DNA from: Coriobacteriales bacterium
GTDB lineage: Bacteria; Actinomycetota; Coriobacteriia; Coriobacteriales; UBA8131
Direction: 5' to 3'
Assembly: GCA_031274985.1 (NCBI GenBank)
Contig: JAISPK010000059.1
Span: 1 to 5,749, forward strand
Length of the DNA: 5,749 nucleotides
Made by a program: the position numbers and the translations under genes. This document shows positions 1-5,749 of this stretch, in pieces (position 1 is the first letter of the stretch; each line of letters starts with the position of its first letter). Below the pieces are notes generated by a model. It had not been told where the DNA came from. It worked only from the letters and a program-made list of their open reading frames with translations, and made no database searches.

Positions 1-459
1 TGCGATGCCGTTCTTGTGGCAATCGGGCAGAGCATCGATGCGGCCTCCTTTGAAGCTAGCGGTATTACCACCAGGAGGGGAGTGTTCGTCACAGAGCCTA
101 CCCTGGCTGCCGGCAATCAGGAGGGGCTCTTTATCGGTGGCGACTGTGTCAGCGAACCGGCTACGGTGATACGTGCGGTTGCCGCAGGCAAAACCGCAGC
201 CTTGAATATCGACGAGTTTTTGGGCTTCAACCACACTATTCAAAGCGGCGTCGAGGTGCCACCGGCACTCTTCAGGGGCCGTGAGTACTGTGCCCGCTCT
301 AACATGGCGGAGCTCATCAATCCCGATCTTGCCGGCAATTACGAGCAGGTTGAGGAGGGGCTGCTCCCCGAAGAAGTGCTACAGGAGGTATCCCGCTGCC
401 TGAGATGCGACCACTTTGGCTCAGGCGCGTTCAGAGAAAGGAGGGCCCTTAAATGGTAA
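1..459 (+). CDS. GltD-like FAD/NAD(P)-binding oxidoreductase, C-terminal part (5' end outside window)
   Basis: This is the C-terminal 152 residues of a pyridine-nucleotide-disulfide-type flavoprotein related to the small subunit of glutamate synthase (GltD). The frame is open from base 1, so the start lies upstream. Visible marks are the AIGQ turn (residues 7-10 of the visible part), the FAD-binding GLFIGGD segment (42-48) followed by the TVIRAVAAGKTAA helix, and a C-terminal RCLRCD motif (Cys133, Cys136). That last motif recurs in GltD-like oxidoreductases paired with hydrogenases or fused to NuoF-like modules. It probably moves electrons between NAD(P)H, FAD and Fe-S clusters in the cytoplasm. 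The stop TAA overlaps the hydrogenase start, which implies translational coupling and a shared complex or pathway. Whether the missing N-terminus carries a NuoF or ferredoxin domain cannot be seen. The family assignment is firm; the exact partner and nucleotide are inferred. Confidence 0.85.
   Translation, partial: CDAVLVAIGQSIDAASFEASGITTRRGVFVTEPTLAAGNQEGLFIGGDCVSEPATVIRAVAAGKTAALNIDEFLGFNHTIQSGVEVPPALFRGREYCARSNMAELINPDLAGNYEQVEEGLLPEEVLQEVSRCLRCDHFGSGAFRERRALKW
438..444 (+). promoter_or_regulatory. Ribosome-binding site of the hydrogenase gene
   Basis: A complete AAGGAGG lies 8 bases before the ATG at 453, inside the end of the upstream oxidoreductase gene. It fixes the hydrogenase start and shows that the gene can be initiated efficiently in its own right despite the 7-base overlap. 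Confidence 0.85.
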
Positions 460-2186
460 ACGTGACCATCGATGGCGTGAAGGTATCCGCCTATGAGTCC
501 ATGACCATTTTGGCTGCTGCAGAAATGGTTGGCATAAAGATTCCCACGCTCTGCCACCTCTGGGGTGTCAACGAAATCGGCGCCTGTCGCGTCTGTGTCG
601 TAGAGGTTGAGGGTTCGGACCAGCTTGTTGCTGCTTGCAATAATCTCGTCGAGGAGGGTATGGTCATCCGCACCAACAGCCCGCTGGTGCGCAAGACCCG
701 TAAGCTCAATGTTGAACTGATTCTCTCGCAACATGATGTGCAATGCACCAGTTGTGTGCGGAGTGGAAACTGCAAACTCCAAACCGTTGCCAACGATCTG
801 AATATCCTCGATGTCCGCTTTCCTGAGATGAGGTTTGAAAGCGAGTGGAATAAGGATTTCCCTCTCATCCGCGACGCAAACAAGTGCATCCGCTGCCTCA
901 GGTGCATCCAGGTGTGCGACAACATCCAGGCCTGCAGCATCTGGGATCTGAAGAACCGAGCGACGCGCACCAATGTGGGCACAACCGGTGCTCTTGCCAT
1001 CGAAGAGACGGCCTGCTCGCTCTGCGGGCAATGCATCGCCAACTGCCCTGTGGGAGCACTCCGTGAACGCGATGATACCGACAAGGTGTTTGATGCGCTG
1101 GCCGACCCCGAAAAGATATGCGTGGTGCAGATCGCTCCGTCGGTCCGTGCTGCCTGGGGCGAACCTCTGGGGCTCTCCCGCGAGCAGGCAACCGTCAAAC
1201 GGCTGGTAGCGGCACTGAGAAGAATGGGTTTTGACTATATCTTCGACACGGACTTTTCTGCGGACCTCACCATCATGGAAGAAGGCAGCGAGTTCCTCGA
1301 AAGACTGGGCAGAGCCGATGAGGTTGCCTGGCCCCTGTTTACCTCCTGCTGTCCGGGATGGGTCCGCTATCTCAAGGGGCACTATCCTGAGTTTACCGAC
1401 CATCTCTCTTCGGCAAAATCGCCGCAGCAGATGTTTGGCGCGCTGGCAAAAAGCTATTTTCCGCAGTCGATAGATGTTGACCCCCAAAAGATCTTCTCGC
1501 TTTCAATCATGCCCTGCCTTGCCAAGAAGCACGAGTGCGCTCTGCCGGTCATGAGTGATGCCGGAGCAGGTCAGGACGTGGACGTGGTGCTTACCACCCG
1601 CGAGATCGACCGACTCATCAAGGCCGAACATATCGATGTGACCACTTTGCAAGAAGAAGAGTTTGACGAGCCCTTTGGCATCAGCACGGGTGCAGGCGTC
1701 ATCTTTGGCGCAACCGGCGGCGTTATGGAGGCAGCTCTCAGAAGTGCCTATGCCCTGGCTACCGGGTCAAATCCTGATCCGGACGCCTTTGCTCAGGTCC
1801 GGGGCCTTGACGGGTGGAAAGAGGCGAGCTTTGACCTGCCGGGAATCACGCTCAAGGTTGCGGTGGCAAGCGGTCTGGCAAACACGGAGAAGCTGCTTCA
1901 AGCGCTAAAAGCAGGCGAGGTCTCCTATCACTTCGTCGAGATCATGGCCTGCCCCGGTGGCTGCGCCAACGGTGGAGGCCAGCCTATCAGCGAGCTCCAG
2001 GAAAAAGTAGCGCAACGCTCCGAGGTGCTCTATGGACTGGATGCAAGGGGCTCGCTGCGGTTCTCTCACGAGAATCCGGCGGTTTTGTCCTGTTATGAAG
2101 CATTCCTGGAAGCCCCGCTTTCTCATAAGTCGCACGATTTGCTGCATACCGACCATACCGCCTGGAAGATGCCCGGCGAGAAATGA
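453..2186 (+). CDS. hydA: [FeFe] hydrogenase, group A, catalytic subunit (probable A2, glutamate-synthase-linked)
   Basis: This cytoplasmic iron-only hydrogenase catalyses 2H+ + 2e- <-> H2. At 577 residues it matches the length and layout of the Clostridium pasteurianum CpI type. Domains in order: a plant-type [2Fe-2S] domain (Cys34, 45, 48, 62); a His-Cys3 [4Fe-4S] site (His94, Cys98, 101, 107); two ferredoxin-like [4Fe-4S] clusters (Cys145, 148, 151, 155 and Cys188, 191, 194, 198); and the H-cluster domain. All three H-cluster motifs are intact: TSCCPGW (297-303, with proton-relay Cys299 and ligand Cys300), MPCLAKKHE (Cys355) and EIMACPGGC (Cys500, Cys504). The C-terminus (about 520-567) is the small-subunit-like region ending in HDLLHTDH. 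There is no extra NuoE/thioredoxin-like C-terminal domain. The GltD-like gene directly upstream points to the A2 subgroup rather than the NuoF-linked bifurcating A3 type, but this rests on context. Its stop overlaps a possible start of the next gene. Maturation genes are not in the window. Confidence 0.97.
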   Translation: MVNVTIDGVKVSAYESMTILAAAEMVGIKIPTLCHLWGVNEIGACRVCVVEVEGSDQLVAACNNLVEEGMVIRTNSPLVRKTRKLNVELILSQHDVQCTSCVRSGNCKLQTVANDLNILDVRFPEMRFESEWNKDFPLIRDANKCIRCLRCIQVCDNIQACSIWDLKNRATRTNVGTTGALAIEETACSLCGQCIANCPVGALRERDDTDKVFDALADPEKICVVQIAPSVRAAWGEPLGLSREQATVKRLVAALRRMGFDYIFDTDFSADLTIMEEGSEFLERLGRADEVAWPLFTSCCPGWVRYLKGHYPEFTDHLSSAKSPQQMFGALAKSYFPQSIDVDPQKIFSLSIMPCLAKKHECALPVMSDAGAGQDVDVVLTTREIDRLIKAEHIDVTTLQEEEFDEPFGISTGAGVIFGATGGVMEAALRSAYALATGSNPDPDAFAQVRGLDGWKEASFDLPGITLKVAVASGLANTEKLLQALKAGEVSYHFVEIMACPGGCANGGGQPISELQEKVAQRSEVLYGLDARGSLRFSHENPAVLSCYEAFLEAPLSHKSHDLLHTDHTAWKMPGEK

Positions 2187-2218
2187 TGGACGAAAAGATA
2201 CAACGAGTAAAAAATTAC

Positions 2219-2224
2219 GGAAGG
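2219..2224 (+). promoter_or_regulatory. Probable ribosome-binding site for the substrate-binding lipoprotein
   Basis: A purine-rich GGAAGG stands 9 bases before the ATG at 2234. It is an imperfect Shine-Dalgarno site, but better than anything before the upstream ATGs at 2183 and 2186. It therefore favours the internal start. Confidence 0.5.
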
Positions 2225-2233
2225 TTTGAACAA

Positions 2234-3307
2234 ATGAAGAATTACAAATGGCTCGAGAGCGTGCTTAGGCGGCGCATGAGATCGGGAATGCTCCTCCTGT
2301 TGGCATCAGCAGTCATCTTGATGTCCGGCATGCTTTTTGCCTGTACCGCGAATCCAGGATCGACGGGGTCTGCCGCAGATCCCGGGTCCGCCGCAGAGAG
2401 CCTCACCGTTCGGGTAAGTTCTCTCAAGGGCCCCACCTCCATCGGCCTCGCCCAATTCATAGCAGATGCCAAAACAACAGATGATACGGCTCCCTTTCTC
2501 TACGAGTTTGCCATCACCGGTACTCCCGACGAGATTCTCACCGGGCTTATCCGCGGGGACATCGACATCGCCCTGCTGCCGGTGAACCTGGCAAGTGTGC
2601 TCTTCAATAAAACCGACGGCGGCATCGAGGTGTTGAACATCAATACGCTCGGAGTGCTGCACGTGGTGAGTGGCGACACGTCCATACGGACGTTTGACGA
2701 TCTTGCCGGGCGCACGGTCATCATGGCGGGCAAAGGTTCCATCCCTGAGTATGTGATGAACCATCTTCTGGCGCAAGCAGGGCTTGCCGACTCCGTGACG
2801 CTTGACTTCAGGGCTGAAGCAACCGAGGTTGCGGCAGTGCTGGCCGCTGACCCCAGCGCTGTGGGCGTTTTGCCTGAGCCCTATGCCACCTCAGTGGTAA
2901 CCAAGGTCGCCGAGCTGGATTATCGCCTTGACCTTACCGCCGTCTGGGAGGCGATGAGTGCCACAGGACAGGATAAATTCATTACGGGCGTCACCGTTGC
3001 TCGTAGTGAATTCATAGAAGCGCACCCTGAGGCACTGCAGGACTTTATCGACAAACAGGCTTCTTCCATTGAACAGGCTCAGACCTCTCCACAGCAGGTG
3101 GCGCCGCTGGTTGTTGAGGCCGGCATCGTTGATAACGTAGATATCGCCCAAAAGGCTCTGCCCCGTTGCAATCTGGTAAACCTTTCCGGAGATACGATGA
3201 AGCAGAGCATGCAGGCCTTTCTGGCCATCCTCTTTGGCTATAACCCTGCTATTCTGGGGGGCGAGCTTCCCTCGGACGCCTTCTACTATTGCGGTAGTAC
3301 CAACTAG
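2234..3307 (+). CDS. ABC transporter substrate-binding lipoprotein, NMT1/SsuA-like
   Basis: This is the extracytoplasmic binding component of an ABC importer in the broad NMT1/THI5/SsuA group, whose members bind sulfonates, nitrate-like anions or thiamine-pyrimidine precursors. The 357-residue chain from ATG 2234 starts with a basic region and a hydrophobic stretch ending in a lipobox, MLFAC, so Cys37 would be lipidated. A low-complexity Gly/Ser/Ala/Pro spacer (about 38-56) tethers the domain. Family-like segments include GPTSIGLA (66-73), DEILTGLIRGDIDIALLPVNLA (starting near 99), NTLGVLHVV (137-145), GKGSIPEY (166-173) and VGVLPEPYA (210-218). The hydrogenase stop overlaps an in-frame ATG at 2183, giving a 374-residue alternative. 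I prefer 2234 because codons 2183-2233 are AT-rich unlike the rest, the ribosome-binding site is better, and the signal peptide becomes a normal length. Cys312 and Cys353 could pair in the mature protein. The ligand cannot be read from the sequence. Confidence 0.88.
   Translation: MKNYKWLESVLRRRMRSGMLLLLASAVILMSGMLFACTANPGSTGSAADPGSAAESLTVRVSSLKGPTSIGLAQFIADAKTTDDTAPFLYEFAITGTPDEILTGLIRGDIDIALLPVNLASVLFNKTDGGIEVLNINTLGVLHVVSGDTSIRTFDDLAGRTVIMAGKGSIPEYVMNHLLAQAGLADSVTLDFRAEATEVAAVLAADPSAVGVLPEPYATSVVTKVAELDYRLDLTAVWEAMSATGQDKFITGVTVARSEFIEAHPEALQDFIDKQASSIEQAQTSPQQVAPLVVEAGIVDNVDIAQKALPRCNLVNLSGDTMKQSMQAFLAILFGYNPAILGGELPSDAFYYCGSTN
2366..2397 (+). repeat. Two-copy 18-base tandem repeat in the lipoprotein spacer
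   Basis: The 14-base blocks at 2366-2379 and 2384-2397 differ at one base and are offset by 18, so six codons (GSAADP / GSAAES) are repeated in frame. The repeat lies just after the lipidated cysteine in the flexible tether, where length changes are tolerated. Confidence 0.55.
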
Positions 3308-3312
3308 CCATC

Positions 3313-4677
3313 ATGTCTCTTTGGATCAGACGCGCAGTTATCCTCCTTGTCTGGATCCTTGTCTGGCAGGTTGCCTGTTTGATCGCAGGCAACCTTATTC
3401 TGTTGGCCTCGCCACTCAACACGGCAGTCGCGCTTTTCAATAATGCGGTGAGTCTCGACTTCTGGCTTGCCATCACGTACTCACTCATCCGCATTGCCGC
3501 AGGCTTTTCCCTGGCTTTTCTTGCAGCGCTCGTTTTTGGTGCCCTGGCCTGGAGGTTCTCGCTCTTCTCCTCCTTTTTTACTCCGGCCATGAGTTTTATC
3601 AAAAGCGTGCCCATCGTGTGTATCATCGTTTTGCTCCTCATGTGGTTTGGTGCTCCTTACGTGAGTGCTGTGGCCGTGTTTCTGGTTGTGTTTCCCGCGT
3701 TGTACTTCTCGGTCTACGAAGGCCTGCGTCACAAGGATGAAAAACTCAACGAGATGCTGCAGGTCTTTAAAATGGGGCGGCTGCAAAAGCTGCTGGTGTA
3801 TTACTGGCCAACGTTACTGCCTTTTCTCACCACTACCAGCAAGCTGGTTGTGGGGATAAGTTGGAAATCCGGGGTTGCCGCCGAGCTTATCGGACTACCT
3901 CTGGGCTCCATCGGCGAACGCATCTATATGGCTAAGATCACGCTGTCCTCTGCTGATCTGTTCACGTGGATACTGGTCATCGTTGCCATCAGTATCCTCT
4001 GCGAGCGACTCTTTCTGCGGTTATTAAAGAATACGGAACATTGGGCATGGCGGCTGGCCCTCTCGCGCTGCCGGGGTCAACACAAAAGCAAAACCGGTTG
4101 TGTGCAGGCACTTCAGCTTAAGACGGTCTCTAAGGCCTTTTTAGGTGAGGTAATCCTTGACGGATTCTCGTTTGTGCTCAAACCGGCAGCGTGCTATGCC
4201 CTGCAGGGGCCGTCCGGGTCTGGAAAGACCACGTTCCTCAGGCTTCTGGCAGGGCTGGACGTGCCCGACAGTGGAACTATTGATGGCGCAGACAAGGTGA
4301 GCATGGTGTTTCAGGAGGCACGTCTCTTTGAACAGCGCACTGCGCTTGATAATCTCCGTATTGTTGCGGGCAGAGAACGGGGAGCAGAGGAGCTCAAAGC
4401 GCTGCTCTTAGAACTACTGCCTCGGGATAGTTTGCTCAAACCGGTTGGGGATCTGTCGGGAGGTATGCGGCGGCGCGTTGAGCTCTGCAGGGCGCTGGCA
4501 GTTCCCTCCCAGGTGCTGCTTCTTGATGAGCCCTTTGCCGGGCTGGATGACGAGAACCGGTCTCTTGCACAGTCGTTGCTCCGCCGGAGGCTCGAAGGTC
4601 GCATCCTGGTCATCGCAACCCATGTTCCGGAAGATGCTGAAGTTCTCGATGCGCAGACGATATCGTTCCGGGTATAA
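3313..4677 (+). CDS. Fused ABC importer: permease (SsuC-like) joined to ATP-binding domain (SsuB-like)
   Basis: One 454-residue polypeptide contains both halves of an importer core normally made as two proteins. Residues 1 to about 240 form the membrane domain with about six hydrophobic segments (near 8-31, 53-80, 90-112, 116-136, 166-190, 214-236). The cytoplasmic EAA-type coupling loop lies near 144-172. A basic linker (about 240-265) leads into the ATPase: Walker A GPSGSGKTT (299-307), Q-loop Gln334, signature LSGGM (381-385), Walker B VLLLDE (401-406, catalytic Glu406), D-loop near 410-413 and switch His437. All ATPase motifs are intact, so it should be active. At about 190 residues the ATPase domain is shorter than the usual 230-260 of SsuB-type proteins. 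A homodimer would give the standard two-plus-two core, served by the adjacent binding lipoprotein. The start is 5 bases after that gene's stop and has no clear ribosome-binding site, so translation probably depends on reinitiation. The substrate is unknown. Confidence 0.92.
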   Translation: MSLWIRRAVILLVWILVWQVACLIAGNLILLASPLNTAVALFNNAVSLDFWLAITYSLIRIAAGFSLAFLAALVFGALAWRFSLFSSFFTPAMSFIKSVPIVCIIVLLLMWFGAPYVSAVAVFLVVFPALYFSVYEGLRHKDEKLNEMLQVFKMGRLQKLLVYYWPTLLPFLTTTSKLVVGISWKSGVAAELIGLPLGSIGERIYMAKITLSSADLFTWILVIVAISILCERLFLRLLKNTEHWAWRLALSRCRGQHKSKTGCVQALQLKTVSKAFLGEVILDGFSFVLKPAACYALQGPSGSGKTTFLRLLAGLDVPDSGTIDGADKVSMVFQEARLFEQRTALDNLRIVAGRERGAEELKALLLELLPRDSLLKPVGDLSGGMRRRVELCRALAVPSQVLLLDEPFAGLDDENRSLAQSLLRRRLEGRILVIATHVPEDAEVLDAQTISFRV

Positions 4678-4678
4678 T
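4673..4678 (+). promoter_or_regulatory. Possible -10 promoter box for the downstream lipoprotein
   Basis: A perfect TATAAT spans the stop codon of the transporter gene, 69 bases before the next ATG. The hexamer 17 bases upstream (TGCGCA, 4650-4655) matches only three of six positions of TTGACA and there is no extended -10 TG, so this is at best a weak or activator-dependent promoter. Chance occurrence is possible. Confidence 0.35.
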
Positions 4679-4746
4679 CGCCTCTGTGAAGCAAAAACCA
4701 AGCAACAGGTGCTTCCGCCCCGGCAATGCAAAAAGGAGGAATCGAG
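4678..4746 (+). other. Short intergenic gap before the lipoprotein gene
   Basis: This is the only gap of any size between genes in the window. I see no hairpin followed by a T-run, so no intrinsic terminator separates the transporter gene from the lipoprotein gene. Readthrough from the hydrogenase-transporter unit therefore remains possible. Confidence 0.6.
4733..4739 (+). promoter_or_regulatory. Ribosome-binding site that sets the lipoprotein start
   Basis: A perfect AAGGAGG sits 7 bases before the ATG at 4747. It lies inside the reading frame that would result from the earlier in-frame ATG at 4726, so 4726 is unlikely to be the start. The resulting MKKL N-terminus is a typical signal peptide. 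Confidence 0.9.
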
Positions 4747-5604
4747 ATGAAAAAGCTAGTAACGATTCTGTTGATCCTGATGTTCGCGGTGTTGTGTGCT
4801 TCCTGCGGCTCCCCGCCACCCCTGCCTCCAACTGATGAGGACGAAGTTCTCAACGCCGATGACTGGTGGGTGGATTATGTTTGGTCACTTAAGGCAACTA
4901 TTCAACAAAAAGAGGAGTTCGGTACGCTGGCCAGTTTGCCTGGCATGTATGCGGATTATTATTACGGAATCAAAATGAACGGAGCCTACAGTGATAGCGC
5001 AAGTGGGTATCCCGTAGAAGGCCCCTATGTGCTCACCGTGGAATCCGTTATTACTATCAATACCGATGAAGCCGCTGCACACCTTCTCGGTGGCCTCGGA
5101 CTTAGTGGGGAGGATTTAGCGATAAACGCAGAATTGGCAGGGGTCTACATAAATGCTATTCCCTATTATGTTGATAACAACGGTTTTCCAATCGTACCTG
5201 AGTATGACCAGAATACCTGGGAGCCGATATTGCCCGAAGGTGCACAACTCGAAACTCCCGGATTGGCAAATATTCACAAAATCGCTGCTAACTGGCAGTC
5301 TCCCATAAAAGACAAGAATGGAAGGGCGGTGCAACCACCTCGAGGCAGTTATCTCATGTTTGACTCATTCAAAATGGAATACACCGGATCGACAACATCG
5401 CTCTTCGGTTCTTTCGGCGAAGCGGTGCCCTACGATGTGCTCCTCTTTGTAGTGATCGAGCCGAGTGGCAGAGGTATGGATATCGGCGATTACCAGGCAA
5501 AAGTGTATCTGAACCTCACCACCACGGAGCATCACTCAGTATGGCTGGAAGGCGAGGGGACACTCGTGCTGGAGCAACAAATCGGACCGGCGAGAAATAA
5601 CTGA
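4747..5604 (+). CDS. Putative lipoprotein of unrecognised family
   Basis: I do not recognise the family. The 285-residue product begins MKKL, followed by a hydrophobic core (4-16) and a lipobox-like CASC, so Cys20 is the likely lipidated residue; Cys at position -3 is atypical but tolerated. The mature protein has no other cysteine. After Cys20 comes a proline-rich stretch (PPPLPP, 23-28), then acidic residues (30-33, DEDE), then an aromatic segment rich in Trp and Tyr (40-46 and 68-73). The remainder alternates short hydrophobic stretches with polar turns, suggesting a beta-rich extracytoplasmic domain (for example 93-105, 228-238, 250-260 and 264-277). No transmembrane helix follows the signal. 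It is on the same strand as the importer and separated by 69 bases, so it may assist that transporter or be independent. Its codons look somewhat more AT-rich than those of the upstream genes. Function is not assigned. Confidence 0.8.
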   Translation: MKKLVTILLILMFAVLCASCGSPPPLPPTDEDEVLNADDWWVDYVWSLKATIQQKEEFGTLASLPGMYADYYYGIKMNGAYSDSASGYPVEGPYVLTVESVITINTDEAAAHLLGGLGLSGEDLAINAELAGVYINAIPYYVDNNGFPIVPEYDQNTWEPILPEGAQLETPGLANIHKIAANWQSPIKDKNGRAVQPPRGSYLMFDSFKMEYTGSTTSLFGSFGEAVPYDVLLFVVIEPSGRGMDIGDYQAKVYLNLTTTEHHSVWLEGEGTLVLEQQIGPARNN

Positions 5605-5749
5605 AGGCAAGACAGTAAGACATAAATCTAGGGTTATAGGACAAAACGTGTTGGTATTTCCTAGTCATAGTCCATGCGGTATGGGCCAAAGTGGTGAAAC
5701 CCACTCCACATGACCCCTGTGCCCCATCTTTCTGGCCCGTCTTTCTCTT
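5605..5749. other. Noncoding right flank with small hairpins and C-rich spaced repeats
   Basis: I see no credible gene in these 145 bases. The first part (5605-5660) is AT-richer than the genes. A 6-pair hairpin with one G-T pair is formed by 5670-5675 and 5681-5686, and a 5-pair hairpin by 5690-5694 and 5701-5705. Neither is followed by a T-run, so neither is a convincing intrinsic terminator for the lipoprotein gene. From about 5683 onward the sequence repeats short GGCC, ACCC and CCCC blocks at irregular spacing, and TCTTTCT occurs at 5727-5733 and 5740-5746. This could be the outer edge of another element beginning beyond the window. Confidence 0.45.

Noticed and set aside
339..1487. A 382-codon open frame on the minus strand opposite the hydrogenase gene
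   Set aside because: It lies antisense to a gene whose product has all catalytic motifs; its translation shows no recognisable family. It is best explained by the GC-biased codon use of the plus-strand gene.
2306..2776. A 156-codon minus-strand open frame opposite the binding lipoprotein
   Set aside because: No recognisable domain, no good ribosome-binding site noted, and complete overlap with a well-supported plus-strand gene.
4080..4103. Six-pair inverted repeat ACACAA/TTGTGT in the linker region of the fused transporter
   Set aside because: The loop is 12 bases and there is no T-run. It coincides with the fusion junction and might be a relic of an old intergenic region, but a repeat this short is expected by chance.
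4311..4853. A 180-codon minus-strand open frame across the end of the transporter and the following gap
   Set aside because: The translation is Ser/Arg-rich low-complexity sequence typical of an antisense shadow, and it covers Walker B and switch motifs of the real gene.
5516..5704. A 62-codon minus-strand open frame at the right end
   Set aside because: It overlaps the end of the lipoprotein gene, shows no recognisable motif and lacks supporting translation signals.
5670..5705. Two hairpins after the lipoprotein gene considered as a terminator
   Set aside because: Both stems are short and neither is followed by a run of T on either strand.
1..5749. CRISPR array, tRNA, rRNA or riboswitch
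   Set aside because: No regularly spaced long repeats, tRNA-like cloverleaf or conserved riboswitch core was seen on either strand by eye; there is little noncoding space to hold one.

Overview
The window carries five same-strand genes from what looks like an obligate anaerobe with moderately GC-rich DNA and strong Shine-Dalgarno sites. An oxygen-sensitive [FeFe] hydrogenase, a GltD-like FAD oxidoreductase and two lipoproteins fit an anaerobic bacterium such as a clostridial Bacillota or a Coriobacteriia-type Actinomycetota. No rRNA or other phylogenetic marker is present, so this placement is tentative.

Region 1 (1-2186) is a redox pair. The left edge holds the last 152 codons of a GltD-like FAD/NAD(P)-binding oxidoreductase. 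It overlaps by 7 bases a complete 577-residue group A [FeFe] hydrogenase with all Fe-S ligands and all three H-cluster motifs intact. In published hydrogenase classifications, a group A [FeFe] hydrogenase beside a glutamate-synthase-like subunit is the hallmark of the glutamate-synthase-linked subgroup (A2). The likely role is exchange of electrons between NAD(P)H and/or ferredoxin and protons/H2 in the cytoplasm.

Region 2 (2183-4677) is a two-gene ABC importer joined to the hydrogenase gene without a real intergenic gap. It consists of an NMT1/SsuA-like substrate-binding lipoprotein and a single polypeptide that fuses an SsuC-like permease to an SsuB-like ATPase. The fusion is the most unusual gene product here: as a homodimer it would supply both membrane domains and both ATPases. 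The substrate cannot be read from the sequence.

Region 3 (4678-5749) starts with a 69-base gap containing a perfect TATAAT box that overlaps the preceding stop codon. A 285-residue lipoprotein of unrecognised family follows, with a textbook ribosome-binding site. The final 145 bases are noncoding, with two small hairpins lacking T-tracts and a set of short spaced C-rich repeats that might mark the outer edge of a mobile element.

Taken together, positions 1-4677 look like one transcription unit linking cytoplasmic H2/NAD(P)H metabolism to uptake of an unknown small molecule. The lipoprotein is either the last gene of that unit or is separately transcribed. No hydrogenase maturation genes (hydE, hydF, hydG) are in the window.
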